A DNA stretch of 18,446 bases from contig CAJTVL010000070.1 in NCBI GenBank assembly GCA_910579425.1, forward strand, positions 1-18,446, given 5' to 3'. Numbering within the stretch: the first letter of the stretch is position 1; each line of letters starts with the position of its first letter. Below the pieces are notes generated by a model. It was not told the origin of the DNA. It did no database searches and was given only the letters and a program-made list of their open reading frames with translations. A program made the position numbers and the translations under genes. Shown piece after piece: positions 15,011 to 18,446 of this stretch. This DNA comes from an uncultured Lachnospiraceae bacterium. Its GTDB lineage: Bacteria; Bacillota; Clostridia; Lachnospirales; Lachnospiraceae.

Positions 15011-16519
15011 TTAGTCCCCTTCCCCACCCAAAGGACGGCAGGCCAGATACTCCTTCGGCGTGCTCCCGGTGTATTCCTTAAAAATTTTCAAAAAATAGCT
15101 GTAGCTCTTAAATCCGCACAGGCTCACCACCTCTTTCAGGGGGTGATTTTCCTTCAGCAGCTCCCTGGCTTTCTCCACCCGAATGCGGTTCAGATATTCT
15201 GTGAGGGTACTCCCTGTCTCTTCATGAAAGATACGGCTTAAGTAAGAGCTGTTCACCCCTATGCTGGCGGCGCAGCTGCTCAGGCTGACCGCCTCGGCGT
15301 AGTGCTTATGCAGATAGTTCACCGCCTCACCCACCGGCTCGGAAAAGCTGCTGTCCGGCTCCCTCCTTCCCCTGATCTCACGCAGAACATTTTGGTAGAG
15401 CCCGGCGATGCTGGCGCTGAGAACCGTCCTGCCCTTAGCCCGGGTATACTCAAAAAGCTCCCCGTTTCTGGGAATAAAATCCAGACTGATCTTATGCTCT
15501 ATACTGATCCGTTCCAGCAAGTCGAGAAGCTCCTTTGTCACCATCATATACATGGCTTCCCTGCCGGGCGGGATCTGCCCATAGATTTCCTTTACCATAG
15601 CCTCCGCAGCCTTTGGATCCGCCCTGTGGACGGCGGAAAGAAGCCGGTTCTGCTGTTCAATGGTCATGGCCAGCACGGCCTCCGTTTTCGTCCCGGCTTC
15701 CTGCTTTTCTTCCAGCTTGTGCCGCACAAAGGAACGCAGCGCATTGTCCGAGAAAAAGGGCGGGCAGGTCTGCATCCGCATCTGCAGGCCGTAAACCCGG
15801 CGGATATTGTCCTGGGCAACCATCAGGCTGTTTTCGGCTTCTTCCTTCAGCCTGGCCTCTGATACCTCTCCATAAAAACGGTTCATAATGACAAACCGGT
15901 CCGGCGCTGCATGAAGCGCCAAAACATCCATCTCCTGCCGCGTATTATTTTCAAAGATCCGTCCGATCCCTTCCATCATGGCGCTTTGGGCTGCCTCGGA
16001 ATAATTCTTTGCAAGTTCCACCCATACCAGCGTCACAATCTTCCGGGAATTGTCTGATGTAAAAGGATTTATGCCATCGTGCAAAAGCCATTCCGAAGCC
16101 ATACTGCGCAGCTCCTGCTTCTCCTCCCAGGGAGAAATCCGGCTTTTCTTCTTCTCAATACTGCGAAGGGTATGCTCTAACAGCCCCTCAGAGAGCCTGG
16201 ATTTCAGAATATAATCGTGGGCGCCGTTCTTTAAGATTTCTCTCACATAATCATAGGAGTCATAGCTGCTCACCGCAATCATGGAAACCTGGGGATATTT
16301 CTTCTCGATCATGTCGGAAAGAACCACCCCGTTTTTGCCCGGCATGGATACGTCAAACAGAACCACATCCACCCTGTTCCTTGCCAGAAACATCATGGCC
16401 TCCTCCGTCCCCCGGGCCTCCCCCGCCAAAACAAAGCTTCCTTTCTGCCACAGTTCCATCTGGCCGATATAATTGCGAAACACCTTTTCATCATCAACGA
16501 TTAAAACCAAAAGCGCCAT
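15011..16519 (-). CDS. YesN-type response regulator with AraC DNA-binding domain
   Basis: Cytoplasmic transcription factor, 502 residues. The N-terminal receiver domain (about 1-120) has the acidic pair Asp9-Asp10, phospho-acceptor Asp56 in LFDVSMPGKNG, Ser84/Ser85 in the switch position, and Lys106. A long middle region (about 130-390) is typical of YesN proteins and has no clear enzyme motif. The C-terminal AraC/XylS domain (about 395-495) has two helix-turn-helix units, with VSLSSCAASIGVNSSYLSRI and VVSLCGFKSYSYFLKIFKEY. It starts at ATG 16519 behind AGGGAGGGG, 26 bases after the kinase stop, so the two are one operon. It most likely activates the binding-protein promoter through the two direct repeats downstream. 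Confidence 0.95.
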   Translation of the reverse strand: MALLVLIVDDEKVFRNYIGQMELWQKGSFVLAGEARGTEEAMMFLARNRVDVVLFDVSMPGKNGVVLSDMIEKKYPQVSMIAVSSYDSYDYVREILKNGAHDYILKSRLSEGLLEHTLRSIEKKKSRISPWEEKQELRSMASEWLLHDGINPFTSDNSRKIVTLVWVELAKNYSEAAQSAMMEGIGRIFENNTRQEMDVLALHAAPDRFVIMNRFYGEVSEARLKEEAENSLMVAQDNIRRVYGLQMRMQTCPPFFSDNALRSFVRHKLEEKQEAGTKTEAVLAMTIEQQNRLLSAVHRADPKAAEAMVKEIYGQIPPGREAMYMMVTKELLDLLERISIEHKISLDFIPRNGELFEYTRAKGRTVLSASIAGLYQNVLREIRGRREPDSSFSEPVGEAVNYLHKHYAEAVSLSSCAASIGVNSSYLSRIFHEETGSTLTEYLNRIRVEKARELLKENHPLKEVVSLCGFKSYSYFLKIFKEYTGSTPKEYLACRPLGGEGD

Positions 16520-16545
16520 TTGCCCCTCCCTGTCTCCCCTGCCTA

Positions 16546-18297
16546 TTACCCGTCCCTGCGGGCAGCCTGAAATAGATTTTCAGCGCCGCTCTCCCCTCCG
16601 GGAAGCCGCAGCTCCACACAGGTAAACATTTCTTCCATACTGTAGATGGTTCCGCCATACTCTTCGCCGTAAATTAACTGTATCCTGCCCAGCACATTGG
16701 CAAAGCCCACCCTGCGAAACCCCGCCCTGTTCTTTTTGGCGACCTGTGAGACAAGCTCCTCGATCTGTTCCTGCTTCATCCCCCGGCCGTTGTCCATGAT
16801 CTTTACGATAACGTCCCTATCCTGACGGAATATTTTGATCTGGATCAACCCTTCGCTCTCCCTCGCGGAAATACCGTGTATCAGGGCATTCTCCACCACA
16901 GGCTGCAGCAGAAGCTTGGGAATCCTGTATGTCCACAGTTCCTCATCCACATCCCAGAGAAGCCGGAAGTCCCCTCTGTATTTGAAACGTTCAATAGTAA
17001 TATAATTTTCGATATAATCCCTTTCCTCCCACAGGGTGATAAACTCGTCCCGGTTATTCAGGACACTGCGCAAAAGCTCTGAAAGGGCCGACGCAACCTT
17101 CCCGATCTCCTCTTCTCCCCGCATATGTGCCACATATTGGATGCTGTCGATGGAATTATACAAAAAGTGGGGCTCTATCTGGGCCGCCAGCACGTCCTGC
17201 TCCGCCTCCCGCTTTAGCCTCTCCTTCTGCTTCACCTCCTCCAAGAGGAGGATGATCCTGTCCACCATCTCATTAAAGGCGTGGGACAAAAGCCCGATCT
17301 CATCCGCCGCCGTGATTTCGGATCTCTCCTGCAGGTTGCCGTTTTGGATCTCCCTGATGCTTTCTGTCAGCCTGTAAAGGTTGCTGCAGAGCCTTTTGGA
17401 CAAAAAGGCAGAGACCGCCGCCGCAAACAATACGGCCACGATCCCGATCAGAAGGAACTTCTCCTTCAGCTTGTCCGCATCCTTAAGGAGGAGCCGGTAG
17501 GGAAGAATGCTGACCGTAATCATTTTATCCTTTCCGGAACCATAGCGGATAAAATACTGCTTCTCCCCATTCCACTTCAAATATCCCGTATTTCCGCCGG
17601 CAGCCTCCACCTGGGAAAGCAACAGCGATCCGTCTCCGGCCTCTGCGGTGTTTGTATAAAAAAGAGTGTCATCCGGCCCGTAAATATAAATATCCACCCC
17701 TTCTAAGGGCTCTAACTGCCAGGCATCCACCACAATCTCATAATCCAGCGAGATCACCACTGCCCCTGCTGCCTTTCCTCCCGATATGATGGGGCGACCC
17801 AAAAGAAGCTCCTTATCCTCCCTGCTGTAAAAAATCCCGGAGCGCTCCGTCTCAAGGGCCTTTTTCATAGCCTCCTTATCCAGATCCTTTTTCATGATCA
17901 GCTCGGAATTGGCCTGATAAATCCTTCCGTCCCAAGTTACCACCACAATATTCTCAATATATTCCTTCTGGCTCATCAGACCGGACAAAAAGCTGTGAAT
18001 CTTCTTTTTCTGCTGATAGTAATCATAGGAAGCTTCCACAAGAGAGGCTTTCATATTGGGCAGGATGATCTCCTGCTCTGCCGCCACCGCCAGGGATATT
18101 TTCCGGGCGTCCGTAAGCATACTGTTAAAGCTCTCATCTGCAAAAGAGATATACTGGGTCATATAGAGCTCGGTTGTGCTCTTGATCGTATCGATCTCCG
18201 CATAATAGGAGATCGCAAGGGATACGATGGTTGTTCCCAATGCAATTGACACCGACAGTATCAGTATTTTGCTCTGGATCGAATGGAACTTCCACAT
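16546..18297 (-). CDS. YesM-type sensor histidine kinase
   Basis: Membrane kinase that phosphorylates the response regulator encoded next. With the start used here it has 583 residues. They comprise membrane segment 1 (about 11-32), an extracellular Cache-like sensor (about 33-280), membrane segment 2 (about 281-300), HAMP (about 301-353), a His-kinase domain with IEPHFLYNS (His377), and the ATPase domain. The ATPase domain has N-box VVENALIHG (467-475), G1 DNGRGM (502-507) and a G2 region VGFANVLGRI. The frame is open to a TTG at 18378, but a good promoter lies inside that extension. I therefore start at ATG 18297 (MWKFHS), with AAAGGCGG upstream. A better AAGGAGGT at 18319-18326 is 21 bases away, too far for this ATG. 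The signal is probably a sugar or a binding-protein complex. Confidence 0.93.
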   Translation of the reverse strand: MWKFHSIQSKILILSVSIALGTTIVSLAISYYAEIDTIKSTTELYMTQYISFADESFNSMLTDARKISLAVAAEQEIILPNMKASLVEASYDYYQQKKKIHSFLSGLMSQKEYIENIVVVTWDGRIYQANSELIMKKDLDKEAMKKALETERSGIFYSREDKELLLGRPIISGGKAAGAVVISLDYEIVVDAWQLEPLEGVDIYIYGPDDTLFYTNTAEAGDGSLLLSQVEAAGGNTGYLKWNGEKQYFIRYGSGKDKMITVSILPYRLLLKDADKLKEKFLLIGIVAVLFAAAVSAFLSKRLCSNLYRLTESIREIQNGNLQERSEITAADEIGLLSHAFNEMVDRIILLLEEVKQKERLKREAEQDVLAAQIEPHFLYNSIDSIQYVAHMRGEEEIGKVASALSELLRSVLNNRDEFITLWEERDYIENYITIERFKYRGDFRLLWDVDEELWTYRIPKLLLQPVVENALIHGISARESEGLIQIKIFRQDRDVIVKIMDNGRGMKQEQIEELVSQVAKKNRAGFRRVGFANVLGRIQLIYGEEYGGTIYSMEEMFTCVELRLPGGESGAENLFQAARRDG

Positions 18298-18345
18298 TTT
18301 TGCCGCCTTTCTCTGTACACCTCCTTGAAGGGTCTCTATTCCTAC

Positions 18346-18374
18346 AGTATAAATCAGCGCCTTTTTTCCGTCAA
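18346..18374 (-). promoter_or_regulatory. promoter of the kinase-regulator operon
   Basis: TTGACG (18369-18374, minus strand), 17-base spacer, TATACT (18346-18351). The expected transcription start is near 18338, about 40 bases before ATG 18297, which rules out the longer kinase reading frame. Confidence 0.7.
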
Positions 18375-18420
18375 CCAAACGAGAAATTGACCAGTTCTGA
18401 AAGGAAAACTTCCCACAGCG

Positions 18421-18436
18421 CAGAACAAATGTTCTG
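18421..18436. repeat. inverted repeat upstream of the kinase promoter
   Basis: CAGAAC-AAAT-GTTCTG is a perfect 6-bp inverted repeat, about 47 bases upstream of the -35. A further GTTCTG occurs near 18395. It may be an operator, but the window ends ten bases later, so its context is not visible. Confidence 0.35.
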
Positions 18437-18446
18437 TTCTCAAATT

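Overview
The window looks like chromosome from a low-to-mid GC, Gram-positive anaerobe of the Clostridia, most likely a Lachnospiraceae-type gut bacterium. This is inferred from the gene families: a class III fructose-1,6-bisphosphatase, a YerC-type TrpR-like regulator, a lysine riboswitch ahead of dapA-dapB, a YesM/YesN two-component pair beside an LplB/YtcP/LipO-type sugar transporter, strong AGGAGG ribosome sites, and sigma-A promoters that often carry an extended -10 (TGn). I see no phage, transposon, CRISPR array, tRNA or rRNA.

Left part (1-4800): single genes with their own signals. In order these are a YerC/TrpR-like regulator (+), a membrane-anchored LytM-fold protein that has lost its metal ligands (-), a cold-shock protein (+), a membrane diguanylate cyclase (+) with a possible attenuator in its leader, a eukaryotic-type HisA isomerase (-), and a low-complexity Asn/Asp/Thr-rich lipoprotein (+).

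Middle part (4757-8806, minus strand): one lysine-controlled operon. A consensus promoter is followed by a lysine riboswitch with its terminator, then dapA, dapB and fbp. The first two genes make the lysine/diaminopimelate precursor tetrahydrodipicolinate. The third is the gluconeogenic fructose bisphosphatase, which sits 27 bases behind dapB with no promoter I can see of its own. A separate corrinoid adenosyltransferase gene (cobO-like) follows with its own promoter and terminator.

Right part (9548-18446, minus strand): a compact locus for sensing, importing and desulfating a sulfated sugar. Transcription begins with a YesM-type histidine kinase and a YesN-type AraC response regulator. It continues with a lipoprotein solute-binding protein, two sugar ABC permeases, and a type I sulfatase with the CxPxR formylglycine motif and no signal peptide. 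The gap between regulator and binding protein holds two 19-base direct repeats spaced 21 bases apart, just upstream of an activator-type promoter. They are a strong candidate for the regulator's binding site. A 12-bp hairpin separates the binding-protein gene from the permeases. No transporter ATPase and no glycosidase is present.

Several of the longest ORFs need shorter starts. For dapA, the kinase and both permeases, the 5' extension runs into a terminator, a promoter, an intercistronic hairpin or the end of the upstream gene.
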